Shown: positions 23,801 through 33,054, counted from the stretch's first letter. The stretch is 64,000 nucleotides of DNA from Methanocaldococcus sp. (GCF_024490875.1 NZ_JACCLX010000007.1:40897-104896); one strand, 5' to 3'. Numbers and translations: made by a program. The notes: generated by a model from the letters alone, not told the origin.

Positions 23801-24547
23801 TTATAATTTATCCTTTAAATAATTAATAAGTTCATTTATATCACTAAAACATATTGGATAGTTCAATTTAGGTCTTTCAACTACTATAACCTTAGCCCCT
23901 ACTTCTAAGGCACCATAAACTTTTTCATAAAATCCTCCACTACTCCCACTATCTTTGGTTATGATAGCATCACATCCGTAATCTCTTATTAAATATTTAT
24001 TTAATTCCTTAGAAAATGTTCCATACATTGCTACAATATTCTGCTGAGGTAGAATTTTTAAAGCCTCATTTACTGAAATTGGTAAAACTCTGGCAACAAC
24101 TTTATCTTTTCCTACTATATCAACAACAGTTTTTAAGTTTTTAATTCCAGCCATATGGAAGATTTTTTTAAATTTTTTAGCTAATTTCGCCCCTTCTTCA
24201 AAATCTTTAACATAAATAACATTTGGATGCTCTATTTTTTTCCATTCTCTTTCAAATCTTACATACTCTATATTGTTAGATTTACAAACCTCCATAGCGT
24301 TTTTACTTGCATTTATAGCAAAGGGATGCGTAGCGTCAATTAAAACATCAATATTATATTTCTTTATTGTTTTATTTAAATCATTTTTATTTAGAGGTTT
24401 GTCAATTATTTTATCAGCAAATTCTAAACCTAACTTTCCTCCATAATCTGTTGTTGAAGTATATAAAATAAATAAATTATCCAAACTTCTTAATCTTTTA
24501 CCAATCTCTACGCTATCCTTAGTACCTCCCATTAATAAAACTCTCAT
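23801..24547 (-). CDS. cbiJ: Cobalt-precorrin-6A reductase
   Basis: 248 residues, CobK/CbiJ family: nucleotide-binding start 'MRVLLMGGTKDSVEIGKRL', 'DATHPFAINASKNAMEVC', 'ITKDSGSSGGFYEKV' and 'VVERP'. Reduces (cobalt-)precorrin-6A in corrinoid synthesis; the methanogen needs corrinoids for methyltransferases. Same strand as the gene before and after. Very sure of family. Confidence 0.9.
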   Translation of the reverse strand: MRVLLMGGTKDSVEIGKRLRSLDNLFILYTSTTDYGGKLGLEFADKIIDKPLNKNDLNKTIKKYNIDVLIDATHPFAINASKNAMEVCKSNNIEYVRFEREWKKIEHPNVIYVKDFEEGAKLAKKFKKIFHMAGIKNLKTVVDIVGKDKVVARVLPISVNEALKILPQQNIVAMYGTFSKELNKYLIRDYGCDAIITKDSGSSGGFYEKVYGALEVGAKVIVVERPKLNYPICFSDINELINYLKDKL

Positions 24548-24565
24548 AATAATCCTCTATAACAC

Positions 24566-25558
24566 TTAGTATAATCTTAAAATTTCTTCTTTTTTTGGTT
24601 TTATTATTCCTTTTTCAGTTATTATTGCAGTTATCAAATCTGGAGGTGTCTTATCAAAAGCATAATTGTAGCAACTAACGCCTTCTGGAATTATTCTTAC
24701 ACCTTCAATATATGCCACTTCTTTTTCATCTCTCTCTTCTATAATAACATCCTTTTCAGAACTTTTTAAATCAAAAGTAGATAATGGAGCGGCTACATAG
24801 AAAGGAATTTCATGATATTTAGCTAAAACTGCCAAACTATATGTTCCTATTTTGTTATATACAGTTCCATCTACCAAGATCCTATCTGCTCCAACTATAA
24901 TTTTATCTATCTCTCCTTTCTGCATTAAAAATCCAGCAGTATTATCAGTAATAACTTTAACTGGAATTCCTTCATAATTTAACTCAAAGGCTGTTAATTT
25001 AGCCCCTTGCAATCTTGGTCTTGTTTCATCTGCAATAACTTTAATCTTTTTTCCATTATAATATGCAAATCTAATAACACTCAAGGCGGTTCCATAAGCA
25101 GAAGTTGCTAAAGCCCCAGCATTACAGTGAGTTAATATTGTGTCATCATCTTCTATAAGTTTTTCTCCTATCATTCCAATCTTTTTACAAGTTTCTATAT
25201 CTTCTTCATGAATTTTTTTTGCCTCCTCCAATATAGACCTTCCTTCATTATATGCCTTTAAACATCTATTCAATGCCCAAAATAGATTAACTGCTGTAGG
25301 TCTTGTATTCTTTAAAGTGTTGTATGCCTTATAAATGTCATCTCCCCTAATTTCAGCCAATGCCATTCCATAACTTGCAGAGACACCAATAGCAGGAGCT
25401 CCTCTAACTATCATATCCTTTATTGCATAGGCAACATCCTTATAATTTTTACAAACAAAATACTCCAATTTATGAGGTAATTTTCTTTGATCAATTAATA
25501 TCAGTTCTTTTTTATTATCATCCCATATTATTGGTCTTAAATCTTTCATTTTTTTCAT
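24566..25558 (-). CDS. mtnA: S-methyl-5-thioribose-1-phosphate isomerase family
   Basis: 330 residues with the MtnA/eIF2B-like fold: 'IVRGAPAIGVSASYGMAL', catalytic Cys in 'ILTHCNAGALATSAYGTAL', catalytic Asp in 'GADRILVDG' and 'NKIGTYSLAV'. Isomerises a 1-phospho-ribose to ribulose form; in methanogens it acts in salvage of 5'-deoxyadenosine/methylthioadenosine ribose. Ribose-1,5-bisphosphate isomerase is a close relative, but the length and motifs fit MtnA better. Confidence 0.9.
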   Translation of the reverse strand: MKKMKDLRPIIWDDNKKELILIDQRKLPHKLEYFVCKNYKDVAYAIKDMIVRGAPAIGVSASYGMALAEIRGDDIYKAYNTLKNTRPTAVNLFWALNRCLKAYNEGRSILEEAKKIHEEDIETCKKIGMIGEKLIEDDDTILTHCNAGALATSAYGTALSVIRFAYYNGKKIKVIADETRPRLQGAKLTAFELNYEGIPVKVITDNTAGFLMQKGEIDKIIVGADRILVDGTVYNKIGTYSLAVLAKYHEIPFYVAAPLSTFDLKSSEKDVIIEERDEKEVAYIEGVRIIPEGVSCYNYAFDKTPPDLITAIITEKGIIKPKKEEILRLY

Positions 25559-25567
25559 TCTATCACA

Positions 25568-26152
25568 CTAAGATTTTAAATTTTTTAACTTTTTTAAATA
25601 GTATTTGCTATATAAAGCCCCCGCTGGGTTATGAGATAAAACTCTATCTTTAACAATAAATGTTGTTGTTGGTGCATTTGAATATTTTTGAAATAAAATG
25701 TCGTGCCCTATACATAAACCTACAATAATATTTAAATCAGTCCTAATCTCATTTAAAATTTTAGCCTGTCCTATGGGATTGCACATAGCCTCTTTATTAT
25801 TATTGTTAATTTTCTTTAATTTTAAAATATCCTTATCAATTCCACAAACTTTACAACAAACAGAATAAACATCAAAATGTTGTGATAAAATTTCATCCAA
25901 TATTTTTGCTTCATTTTCTAAACCTATGCAAAATGCTATGCCAATCTTTTTATAATCCATAAGTTTGCAAAATTCAATAATTTCCTCCAATCTTGTCTTT
26001 TTCATATAGTATGAAGCCTCTATATAAGAAGAAACCTTAGTTATTTTCAAATTCTCTTTTTTATAGTATTCTTCTAAAAGTTCTTTAATTATATCCTTTC
26101 CGCAATTTTTTCCAATATAACAAAGTTTTTTAATACATTTTGAGCACTTCAT
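25568..26152 (-). CDS. Cys-rich DUF1847-like metal-binding protein
   Basis: 194 residues from ATG 26152. N-terminal Cys pairs 'MKCSKCIKKLCYIGKNCGKD', then 'IGIAFCIGLENEA', 'VYSVCCKVCGID', 'AMCNPIGQA' and 'VGLCIGHDILFQK' with 'VKDRVLSHNPAGALY', the pattern of predicted metal-binding DUF1847 proteins. Probably binds Fe-S or zinc; function unknown. Follows mtnA closely upstream on the same strand. Confidence 0.7.
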   Translation of the reverse strand: MKCSKCIKKLCYIGKNCGKDIIKELLEEYYKKENLKITKVSSYIEASYYMKKTRLEEIIEFCKLMDYKKIGIAFCIGLENEAKILDEILSQHFDVYSVCCKVCGIDKDILKLKKINNNNKEAMCNPIGQAKILNEIRTDLNIIVGLCIGHDILFQKYSNAPTTTFIVKDRVLSHNPAGALYSKYYLKKLKNLKS

Positions 26153-26250
26153 ACTAAGCACCAATTTAACAATTTCAATAATATAAAAAGGTTTTTATTA
26201 GATATAAATAAATAATTCACATTAAAAATTTAAAAATTGAGATGATGATT

Positions 26251-27486
26251 ATGAACTTAATAGAAGAAGCCATAAAATTGGAAAGTGATTTAATAAAAAT
26301 TAACTCAGTTAATCCATCATTTGGTGGAAAAGGAGAGAAAGAAAAAGCAGAGTATGTTAAAAAAAAGTTAATGGAATATGTTAAAAAATATGACATAAAA
26401 AACTACTCCTTAAAAGAATATAATACTACTGACAAATATGGCATTGAGAGGCCAAATATAGTATTTAAAGTAGATTTTGGAAAAGAAAAAACTTTACATA
26501 TTATATCTCACTTAGATACTGTCCCAGAAGGTGATATAAGTTTATGGAATACAAATCCTTATGAACCTGTAATTAAAGACGGAAAAATTTATGGTAGAGG
26601 AGCAGAAGATAACCATAAAGGGATAGTTTCCTCTATACTATTATTAAAAATGATTTTTGAGAATAAAATTACTCCAAAATATAACTTATCTTTAATCTTT
26701 GTTTCTGATGAAGAAGATGGTAGTGAATACGGCTTAAAATATCTCTTAAATAACTTTGAAAATGAGATATTCAAAAAAGATGATTTAATAATTGTCCCTG
26801 ATTTTGGAACTCCAACGGGAGAATTTATTGAGATTGGAGAAAAAGGAATATTGTGGATAAAATTCACAATTAAAGGGAAACAGTGTCATGGAAGCATGCC
26901 AGAAAGTGGATTGAACTCAAATATTATTTTATTTAATTTTGCAAATGAATTATATAAAAATCTATATGAAACTTTTTCTGAAAAAAATCCAATATTTCTT
27001 CCAAAATATTCAACATTTGAACCAACTATGTTAAAAAACAATGTAACTAATCCAAATACAATTCCTGGAAGTGTAGAGGTTGTATTTGATTGTAGAATTT
27101 TACCAAATTACAAAATAGAGGATGTTTTAAATTATATAAATAAGTTTATAGAAAAATTCAACTTTAAAAAATACATTAAACACTATGATAACTCAACAAC
27201 TCCAAAAATAAATTATGAAATATTAAAATTAGAAAATCCAAATTACACAGACGAAAATTCAGAAATTATTAAAGAGTTGAAAAATGCTATTAAAAAAGTA
27301 TTAAATAGAGAGGCAAAACTTTGTGGAATGGGCGGAGGTACTGTTGCAGCATTTTTAAGATATAAGGGTTATAAAGTAGGAGTTTGGGGTATTGGAGAAG
27401 AAACTGCCCATCAACCTAATGAATACATTAAAATAGAGGATTTAGTAAAAATGGCTAAGGTTTTCTATGAAATTTTAAAACAGTGA
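26251..27486 (+). CDS. M20 metallopeptidase, ArgE/DapE-like
   Basis: 411 residues. Zinc ligands recognisable: 'HLDTVPEGD', 'GRGAEDNHKG', the catalytic acid pair in 'SDEEDGSEYG', 'PDFGT' and the final His in 'EETAHQPNEY'. Dimerisation insert in the middle. Similar methanogen proteins are called succinyl-diaminopimelate desuccinylase, but the substrate cannot be fixed from sequence. ATG 26251 chosen over 26242/26245, which overlap the ribosome site. Four bases from mfnE, so co-transcribed. Confidence 0.85.
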   Translation: MNLIEEAIKLESDLIKINSVNPSFGGKGEKEKAEYVKKKLMEYVKKYDIKNYSLKEYNTTDKYGIERPNIVFKVDFGKEKTLHIISHLDTVPEGDISLWNTNPYEPVIKDGKIYGRGAEDNHKGIVSSILLLKMIFENKITPKYNLSLIFVSDEEDGSEYGLKYLLNNFENEIFKKDDLIIVPDFGTPTGEFIEIGEKGILWIKFTIKGKQCHGSMPESGLNSNIILFNFANELYKNLYETFSEKNPIFLPKYSTFEPTMLKNNVTNPNTIPGSVEVVFDCRILPNYKIEDVLNYINKFIEKFNFKKYIKHYDNSTTPKINYEILKLENPNYTDENSEIIKELKNAIKKVLNREAKLCGMGGGTVAAFLRYKGYKVGVWGIGEETAHQPNEYIKIEDLVKMAKVFYEILKQ

Positions 27487-27490
27487 GAGT

Positions 27491-28132
27491 ATGCACATTG
27501 TAAAAATTGGAGGTTCTTTAACCTATGATGCCAAACCTTTATTAAAAACACTAAAAAATTATGCTAAAAAAAATAATAAAAATATCGTTATAATACCAGG
27601 AGGAGGAGAATTCGCAAATGTTGTTAGAAAAATAGGCAAATCTTTAAATCTTTCAAATTCATTATCTCACAAATTAGCAATAAAATGTATGGACTTAATT
27701 GGAGAAATTTACTCTGAAATAGGAAATATTAAAGCATATGATACATTGTTTGATTTAAAAAGAGAAATAAAAAAAGAAAAAATAGCAATATTATTACCCT
27801 CAAAAATTTTAATATCCACTGACATATCTGAACATTCTTGGGATGTAACATCAGACTCATTAAGTTTATATATTGGAAATCTATTAGATGTTAAAGAAAT
27901 AATAATAGCTACAGATGTTGATGGAATATATGATAAGTTCCCTGGAGGGAAACTATTAAATATTATTAATGCGAATGAAATACAAGGCTTAACCTCTGTA
28001 GATAAAACTTTTCCTATTCTCTTAAAAAAATTTAAAATGACTGCTTATGTTGTAAATGGCAAATATCCTCAGAGAGTTATTGATATTTTAGAAGAAAAAC
28101 CTAACATATATACAAAAATTGTTATAGATTAA
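27491..28132 (+). CDS. mfnE: (Aminomethyl)furanmethyl-phosphate kinase of methanofuran synthesis
   Basis: 213 residues of the amino-acid kinase fold: '[14 protein letters not shown]', '[16 protein letters not shown]', '[16 protein letters not shown]' and '[16 protein letters not shown]'. In M. jannaschii the homologue phosphorylates the furan phosphate to the diphosphate before coupling to tyramine-glutamate. Overlapping style operon with the M20 gene and a zinc-ribbon gene. High confidence, resting on remembered family assignment. Confidence 0.85.
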   Translation: MHIVKIGGSLTYDAKPLLKTLKNYAKKNNKNIVIIPGGGEFANVVRKIGKSLNLSNSLSHKLAIKCMDLIGEIYSEIGNIKAYDTLFDLKREIKKEKIAILLPSKILISTDISEHSWDVTSDSLSLYIGNLLDVKEIIIATDVDGIYDKFPGGKLLNIINANEIQGLTSVDKTFPILLKKFKMTAYVVNGKYPQRVIDILEEKPNIYTKIVID

Positions 28133-28143
28133 AGGTGAAAAAT

Positions 28144-28308
28144 ATGAAATACATTTGTATTAGTTGTAATGCTGAAATAGCTCCAAGAGAGAAATCAACA
28201 AAATTTTTATGTCCAAACTGTGGAGAGGTAGAGATAGTAAGATGTGAAAAATGTAGAAAATTAAACAACCCTTACAAGTGTCCAAAGTGTGGATTTGAGG
28301 GACCATAA
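28144..28308 (+). CDS. Small zinc-ribbon protein, 54 residues
   Basis: ATG 28144 after AAAGGTGAAAA; stop TAA 28306-28308. Four C-x-x-C knuckles: 'CISC', 'CPNC', 'CEKC', 'CPKC', i.e. two zinc sites, the layout of archaeal HVO_2753/DUF1610-type zinc fingers. Sits just before the aEF-1beta gene, consistent with a translation-linked role (inference). Too short for many gene finders. Confidence 0.85.
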   Translation: MKYICISCNAEIAPREKSTKFLCPNCGEVEIVRCEKCRKLNNPYKCPKCGFEGP

Positions 28309-28329
28309 TAAAAATAATGTGGTGAAATA

Positions 28330-28599
28330 ATGGCGTCAGTGTTAGCAAAAATAAAAATAATGCCAAAAAGCCCAGAAGTTGATAAAGAACAGTTAAAAGA
28401 AAAAGTAAAAAAAGTTTTAGAAACTCAGGATGTTGCTATAAGAGGATTATTTGATGAGCCATTAGCTTTTGGATTATACACAGTATATGTAGTTATTGAA
28501 ATGGAAGAAAGAGAAGGAGGAACAGAACCTATAGAAAATGCTTTAGCTGAAATTGACGATGTTGAAAGTGTAGAAACCGTAGAAGTTTCATTAGCATAA
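28330..28599 (+). CDS. ef1b: Translation elongation factor aEF-1 beta
   Basis: 89 residues, ferredoxin-like fold of the EF-1beta guanine exchange domain ('MASVLAKIKIMPKSPEVD', 'LFDEPLAFGLYTVYVVIEM', 'DDVESVETVEVSLA'). Exchanges GDP for GTP on aEF-1A. Starts after GTGGTGAAATA. Very sure. Confidence 0.95.
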   Translation: MASVLAKIKIMPKSPEVDKEQLKEKVKKVLETQDVAIRGLFDEPLAFGLYTVYVVIEMEEREGGTEPIENALAEIDDVESVETVEVSLA

Positions 28600-28650
28600 A
28601 TTTTGTAACTTTTTTAAATTATTTAAGCAATATTCACTTTTATTTTGTTA

Positions 28651-28680
28651 TTTCGTTTATTCGTAAATTATATATAACAC
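28651..28680 (+). promoter_or_regulatory. Promoter region of the uL22 ribosomal protein operon
   Basis: 'AAATTATATATAAC' (28665-28678) is a strong TATA element; just before it TTCG repeats ('TTCGTTTATTCGTAAA', 28652-28667). The gap 28600-28819 holds no gene. Confidence 0.5.
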
Positions 28681-28819
28681 TTTAAAAATTCTATATTCTT
28701 ACATTCTAAAATTCTATCTCTTTCAATTATTATGGATTTAATTCAATCTATTGATATATTATTACTTAAAGAAACAATTAAAATTTATTAGCCTTAAACA
28801 TTATTAAAGGTGGTATATT

Positions 28820-29281
28820 ATGGGTAAATTAAAATATAAAATACAGGTTAATCCTGAAAAAACTGCAAGAGCTATGGGAAGAAACATTCCAATATCAAGA
28901 AAGCATGCAAGAGAGATTTGTAAATCAATAAATGGAATGAAATTAGATGAAGCTATAAAGTTCTTAGAAGATGTTATTACTATGAAAAGACCAGTTCTAT
29001 TTAGAAGACACTGCAAAAAAGTAGGACACAGAAAAGGTAAATTAGGATGGCCTGCAGGAAGATACCCAGTTAAAGCAGCTAAGGCAATCTTAAAGATATT
29101 AAACTATGCAAAGGCAAATGCTGAATACAAAGGTTTAAATGTAGAAAAATTGAGAATAAAACATATCTCAACAAATAAAGGAATTACAATAAAGAGATAC
29201 ATGCCAAGAGCATTTGGTAGAGCCACTCCTAAGTTCCAAGAAACCGTTCATATACAAGTTATCTTAGAAGAATACCACTAA
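28820..29281 (+). CDS. rpl22: 50S ribosomal protein L22 (uL22)
   Basis: 153 residues, archaeal uL22 with 'GRNIPISRKHAREICKSI', 'KKVGHRKGKLGWPAGRYPVKAAKAIL' type core and the beta-hairpin 'YMPRAFGRATPKF' that lines the exit tunnel. First gene of this transcript in the window's ribosomal block; promoter just upstream. Very sure. Confidence 0.97.
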   Translation: MGKLKYKIQVNPEKTARAMGRNIPISRKHAREICKSINGMKLDEAIKFLEDVITMKRPVLFRRHCKKVGHRKGKLGWPAGRYPVKAAKAILKILNYAKANAEYKGLNVEKLRIKHISTNKGITIKRYMPRAFGRATPKFQETVHIQVILEEYH

Positions 29282-29305
29282 AAATAATTTATAAAAGGTG
29301 GAATG

Positions 29306-29935
29306 ATGATTGAAAGAGTATTTGTTAAAGAAAATGTTAAAAGATTATTGATTGATGAATATTTTAAAGAAGAGTTAAGTAGAGCAGGTTACAGTCACTG
29401 TGAGATAAGAAAAACACCAATAGGAACAAAGATTATAATATATGCTGAAAAACCTGGTTTTGTTATAGGTAGAAGAGGTAGTAGAATAAGAGAATTAACT
29501 GAAACATTAAGTAAAGAGTTTGGTGTTGAAAAACCACAAATCGATGTTAAGCCCGTAGAAAATCCTGACTTGGATGCTCAAGTTGTCGCTTTAAAAATAG
29601 CTCAGTCATTGGAGAGAGGATTACATTTCAGAAGAGTTGGACATACTGCTGTAAGAAGAGTTATGAATGCTGGTGCTAAGGGAGTTGTAGTAATTATTTC
29701 TGGAAAATTAACTGGAGAAAGAGCAAGAACTGAGAAATTTATGGCTGGATATATGAAACACTGTGGAGAACCTGCTGAGGATTTAGTAGATAAGGGAAGA
29801 GCAATTGCAAAAACAAAGCCTGGGATTATTGGAGTTACAGTAAAAATTATGAGACCAGATGTTTTATTACCAGATGAAATTATAATTAAAGAAGATGCAG
29901 AAGTTAAACATGTAGTAGAAGAGGAGGAACAATAA
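29306..29935 (+). CDS. rps3: 30S ribosomal protein S3 (uS3)
   Basis: 209 residues from ATG 29306 (the ATG at 29303 is one base from GGTGG). KH domain with '[16 protein letters not shown]', then '[24 protein letters not shown]' and an acidic tail. Part of the mRNA entry site. Very sure. Confidence 0.97.
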   Translation: MIERVFVKENVKRLLIDEYFKEELSRAGYSHCEIRKTPIGTKIIIYAEKPGFVIGRRGSRIRELTETLSKEFGVEKPQIDVKPVENPDLDAQVVALKIAQSLERGLHFRRVGHTAVRRVMNAGAKGVVVIISGKLTGERARTEKFMAGYMKHCGEPAEDLVDKGRAIAKTKPGIIGVTVKIMRPDVLLPDEIIIKEDAEVKHVVEEEEQ

Positions 29936-29958
29936 AATACTATATAAGGTGAAAGATT

Positions 29959-30171
29959 ATGGCAATATTAAGAGCTAATGAGTTAAGAGAAATGTCTATT
30001 GATGAATTAAAAGAAAAACTTGTAGAACTTAAAAGAGAGTTGTTAAAGGAAAGAGTTAGTATAGCTACTTCTGGATCTCCAACAAATCCAGGTAGAATGA
30101 GAGAAATTAAAAGAACTATTGCAAGAATATTAACAATAATGAATGAAAAGAAAAGAATGGCTTCACAATAA
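29959..30171 (+). CDS. rpl29: 50S ribosomal protein L29 (uL29)
   Basis: 70 residues, two-helix protein: '[20 protein letters not shown]' type start and '[19 protein letters not shown]'. Ribosome site AAGGTGAAAG. Sits by the tunnel exit. Very sure. Confidence 0.96.
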   Translation: MAILRANELREMSIDELKEKLVELKRELLKERVSIATSGSPTNPGRMREIKRTIARILTIMNEKKRMASQ

Positions 30172-30276
30172 CGGTAATCAAAATAACTTTATATTGGAAA
30201 AATTTAAATACTTCCTATAAATATTATAAAAATATAATTTCTACCCATATAAAGAGTAAAACTTAGAGGTGCAGTA

Positions 30277-30585
30277 ATGCCAGAGATCTGCCCAAGGTGT
30301 GGATTACCTAAAGAACTATGTGTTTGTGAAGAAATAGCCAAAGAAGAACAAAAAATAAAAATATATGTTACAAAGAGAAGATTTGGTAAGTTAATGACAA
30401 TAATCGAAGGTTTTGATGCAAGTGTTATTGACTTAAAAGAACTTGCTAAAAAATTAAAGGATATCTGTGCCTGTGGAGGAACTGTTAAAGATAATACTAT
30501 TGAACTTCAAGGGGATCATAGAAAAAAAGTCGCTGAAATTTTAGTTAAGATGGGATATTCAAAAGATTCTATTGAAGTAAGATAA
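30277..30585 (+). CDS. sui1: Translation initiation factor aIF1 (SUI1)
   Basis: 102 residues. N-terminal zinc knuckle '[15 protein letters not shown]' and the SUI1 fold ('[16 protein letters not shown]', '[22 protein letters not shown]'). Guards start-codon choice on the 30S. Own promoter likely in the 105-base gap upstream ('AAATATAATTT'). Very sure. Confidence 0.96.
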   Translation: MPEICPRCGLPKELCVCEEIAKEEQKIKIYVTKRRFGKLMTIIEGFDASVIDLKELAKKLKDICACGGTVKDNTIELQGDHRKKVAEILVKMGYSKDSIEVR

Positions 30586-30635
30586 TCTTAATAATTCCTC
30601 TCTTTATTTTTGTTGTCTTATTTGTTAAATAAAAT

Positions 30636-30675
30636 GGGGACGCGGATGCCCTTTTATAGGGCACACCCCGTCCCC
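30636..30675 (+). ncRNA. GC-rich two-part hairpin between aIF1 and rpp29 (candidate structured RNA)
   Basis: GGGGACG (30636-30642) pairs perfectly with CGTCCCC (30669-30675); inside, TGCCC (30647-30651) pairs with GGGCA (30659-30663), leaving a 4x5 internal loop and a TTTTATA loop. In this AT-rich genome GC-rich intergenic stems usually mark structured RNA. It may be a short ncRNA, part of the rpp29 leader, or an end signal for the operon ahead. No clear ACA box follows the stem, so an H/ACA RNA is only a possibility. Confidence 0.5.
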
Positions 30676-30679
30676 GTAA

Positions 30680-30692
30680 AACGGTTGGGGCA
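30680..30692. repeat. Left arm of 13-bp inverted repeat flanking rpp29
   Basis: AACGGTTGGGGCA; its exact reverse complement is at 31002-31014. It ends two bases before the rpp29 ATG and contains the GGTTGGGG that would serve as ribosome site. It can alternatively pair locally with CCGT at 30674-30677. Confidence 0.75.
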
Positions 30693-30694
30693 TT

Positions 30695-30982
30695 ATGATA
30701 ACTCCTCACAACATATTAAGACATGAACTTATAGGACTTAAAGTTACTATTATCGATTCAAAAAATAAGTCAATGATTGGCATTAAAGGGAAAGTAGTAG
30801 ATGAAACAAGAAATACTTTAATAATAGAAAAAGAAAATGGTAAAGAAGTAATAATTCCAAAAGACATTGCAACCTTTATGTTTGAACTAAAAGGATGTAA
30901 AGTGAAAGTTGATGGTAGATTGTTAATAGGAAGGCCAGAAGAAAGACTGAAAAAAAAGATAAAAATCATATATCCTTATTAA
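30695..30982 (+). CDS. rpp29: RNase P protein component 1 (Rpp29/Pop4)
   Basis: 95 residues, Sm-like barrel: 'HELIGLKVTIIDSKNKSMIGIKGKVVDETRNT' region and 'DGRLLIGRPEERLKKKIK'. Protein subunit of RNase P, which matures tRNA 5' ends. Conserved archaeal position between aIF1 and uS17. Odd: the gene is bracketed by a perfect 13-bp inverted repeat whose left arm covers the ribosome site, so translation may depend on mRNA folding. Identity very sure. Confidence 0.96.
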   Translation: MITPHNILRHELIGLKVTIIDSKNKSMIGIKGKVVDETRNTLIIEKENGKEVIIPKDIATFMFELKGCKVKVDGRLLIGRPEERLKKKIKIIYPY

Positions 30983-31001
30983 TTTTCCTTTTATTCTTTT
31001 T

Positions 31002-31014
31002 TGCCCCAACCGTT
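31002..31014. repeat. Right arm of 13-bp inverted repeat flanking rpp29
   Basis: TGCCCCAACCGTT, 19 bases after the rpp29 stop and the exact reverse complement of 30680-30692. In the mRNA it would pair 5' and 3' flanks over about 309 bases. Confidence 0.75.
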
Positions 31015-31040
31015 AAAGTAATATATAGGTTTTTAACATT
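31015..31040 (+). promoter_or_regulatory. Promoter candidate for the uS17-to-uL15 genes
   Basis: 'AAAGTAATATATAGG' (31015-31029) is a TATA-like element about 75 bases before the uS17 ATG, in the only sizeable gap at this point of the block. Confidence 0.4.
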
Positions 31041-31103
31041 TGTAAATGCTATGTATTTTATTATTTAATTTATAAACAATAAGCAAAATTGGAGGTAAAG
31101 ACC

Positions 31104-31454
31104 ATGGTAGCAAAAAATATAGGAATTTCAGTAAAAGCTCCAGAAGTAGAATGTGATGACAAACATTGTCCATTTCACGGCTCTCTACCAGTAAGAGGTC
31201 AAAGTTTCGTAGGAGTTGTTGTTAGTGATAAACCACACAAGACTGTTATAATCAAAAGAGAAATCATAAAATACATTAAAAAATATGAAAGATATGAAAG
31301 AAGAACTTCAAAATTAGTTGCTCATAATCCTCCATGTATAAATGCAAAAGTAGGAGATATAGTAAGGGTTATGGAATGTAGACCAATAAGCAAAACAAAA
31401 TCATTTGTTGTCGTTGAAAAATTAGGAAGAGTAGATGAAACATCTAATGAATAA
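31104..31454 (+). CDS. rps17: 30S ribosomal protein S17 (uS17)
   Basis: 116 residues from ATG 31104, placed 8 bases after GGAGGT. OB-fold protein; '[19 protein letters not shown]', '[23 protein letters not shown]' and '[14 protein letters not shown]' are typical of archaeal uS17. Very sure. Confidence 0.96.
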   Translation: MVAKNIGISVKAPEVECDDKHCPFHGSLPVRGQSFVGVVVSDKPHKTVIIKREIIKYIKKYERYERRTSKLVAHNPPCINAKVGDIVRVMECRPISKTKSFVVVEKLGRVDETSNE

Positions 31455-31474
31455 AAATCTAACAGGTGAAGGAT

Positions 31475-31873
31475 ATGAAAGCAATTGGTTCAAAACCTGT
31501 AAGGGCTCTACCAGTAGGTGCAAGATGCATTTGTGCTGATAACACAGGAGCTAAGGAAGTAGAAATTATTGCTGTGAGAAACTATAAAGGTGTAGCAAGA
31601 AGATTACCTACTGCAAGAGTAGGGGATATGGTTATCGTTACCGTTAAAAAAGGAACTCCTGAAATGAGAAAACAGGTTTTACCTGCTATTGTTATAAGAC
31701 AAAGAAAAGAAATTAGAAGACCAGACGGAACAAGAGTTAAGTTTGCAGATAATGCAGTTGTTATAGTAACTCCAGACGGCAACCCAAAAGGTTCTGATAT
31801 TAAAGGACCTGTCGCTAAAGAAGCAGCAGAAAGATGGCCAGGTATTGCGAGAATTGCTAAAATAATAGTATAA
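31475..31873 (+). CDS. rpl14: 50S ribosomal protein L14 (uL14)
   Basis: 132 residues from ATG 31475 after GGTGA. '[22 protein letters not shown]', '[17 protein letters not shown]' and '[17 protein letters not shown]' identify uL14, at the subunit interface. Very sure. Confidence 0.97.
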   Translation: MKAIGSKPVRALPVGARCICADNTGAKEVEIIAVRNYKGVARRLPTARVGDMVIVTVKKGTPEMRKQVLPAIVIRQRKEIRRPDGTRVKFADNAVVIVTPDGNPKGSDIKGPVAKEAAERWPGIARIAKIIV

Positions 31874-31904
31874 ACAAATTAAACAAATTTTTATAGGTGA
31901 AATT

Positions 31905-32264
31905 ATGGCTTTTACTAAGTCAAAACAGCCAAGAAAACAAAGAAAAGCGTTATTTAACGCACCACTTCATTTGAGAAGAAAGGTTATGTCTGCAATGTTA
32001 TCAAAAGAATTAAAGGAAAAATTAGGTAAAAACGCCATTCCGGTTAGAAAGGGAGATATTGTAAGAATAATGAGAGGAAACTTTAAAGGGTTAGAAGGAG
32101 AAGTAACAAAAGTTGATTTAAAAAGATACAGAATCCATGTTGAAGGAGCTTACAACAAAAGACAAGATGGAAAAGAAGTTCCATATCCAATTCATCCATC
32201 AAATGTTATGATTATTAAACTCTATGACAAAGATGAAAGAAGATTCAAACATATTAAAAAGTAA
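31905..32264 (+). CDS. rpl24: 50S ribosomal protein L24 (uL24)
   Basis: 119 residues; KOW motif '[21 protein letters not shown]' and '[13 protein letters not shown]' as in archaeal/eukaryal L26-type uL24. Assembly initiator near the tunnel exit. Very sure. Confidence 0.96.
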   Translation: MAFTKSKQPRKQRKALFNAPLHLRRKVMSAMLSKELKEKLGKNAIPVRKGDIVRIMRGNFKGLEGEVTKVDLKRYRIHVEGAYNKRQDGKEVPYPIHPSNVMIIKLYDKDERRFKHIKK

Positions 32265-32292
32265 AACATTAAAAATATATTAAGGTGAAAGA

Positions 32293-33027
32293 ATGGGAAA
32301 AAAAGGTCCAAAAAGACATTTGAAAAGATTAGCCGCTCCAGTTAGATGGGAATTACCTAGAAAAGTAGCTAAATTTACTGTTAGACCTTTACCAGGAGCT
32401 CACCCAATGAGTGAGTCATTACCTCTCTTACTTATTATTAGAGATATTTTAAAATATGCTGACAATGCAAGAGAGGCTAAAAAAATTATTAAGATGGGTA
32501 AAGTTTTAGTTGATGGAAGAGTTAGAAAAGAGGAAAAGTTACCTGTTGGATTGATGGATGTAGTCTCATTACCTGATGCAAATGAAAATTACAGAGTTTT
32601 ATTCGACAGGAAAGGAAGAATTAAATTAAGACCAACAGAAAATCCAGATTTAAAATTATGTAAAATTAAAAACAAAACTGTTGTTAAAGGAGGTCACATT
32701 CAACTAAACTTACACGATGGTAGAAACATATTAATTAGAGTTTCAGATCCTACAAACCCTAAAGAGGATGTATATAAAACTGGAGACACTTTATTAATTT
32801 CAATTCCAGATCAAGAAATTAAAGCACATATTCCATTTGAAGTTGGGAAATTAGCATACATTACCGGAGGAAAACACGTTGGAGACTTCGCAAGAATTGT
32901 TGAAATTGAGAAAAGAGGAATTTATCCAGACATAGTTACATTAGAAAACTTAGAAGGAGACAAATTCAAGACAGTTAAAGACTATGTCTTTGTCGTTGGA
33001 GATGAAGAACCTATTATTAAGTTGTAA
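32293..33027 (+). CDS. rps4e: 30S ribosomal protein S4e (eS4)
   Basis: 244 residues. 'GPKRHLKRLAAPVRWELPRK' region at the start, S4-like RNA-binding part, then KOW motif 'GKHVGDFARIVEIEKRG'. Archaeal/eukaryal-specific small-subunit protein. Very sure. Confidence 0.97.
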   Translation: MGKKGPKRHLKRLAAPVRWELPRKVAKFTVRPLPGAHPMSESLPLLLIIRDILKYADNAREAKKIIKMGKVLVDGRVRKEEKLPVGLMDVVSLPDANENYRVLFDRKGRIKLRPTENPDLKLCKIKNKTVVKGGHIQLNLHDGRNILIRVSDPTNPKEDVYKTGDTLLISIPDQEIKAHIPFEVGKLAYITGGKHVGDFARIVEIEKRGIYPDIVTLENLEGDKFKTVKDYVFVVGDEEPIIKL

Positions 33028-33054
33028 GTTATTATAAAGTAATGAGGGAGAAAC

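Noticed and set aside
30636..30675. Firm call as H/ACA guide RNA
   Set aside because: The stem and internal loop fit loosely, but no ACA lies three bases after the lower stem and no rRNA target match was worked out.
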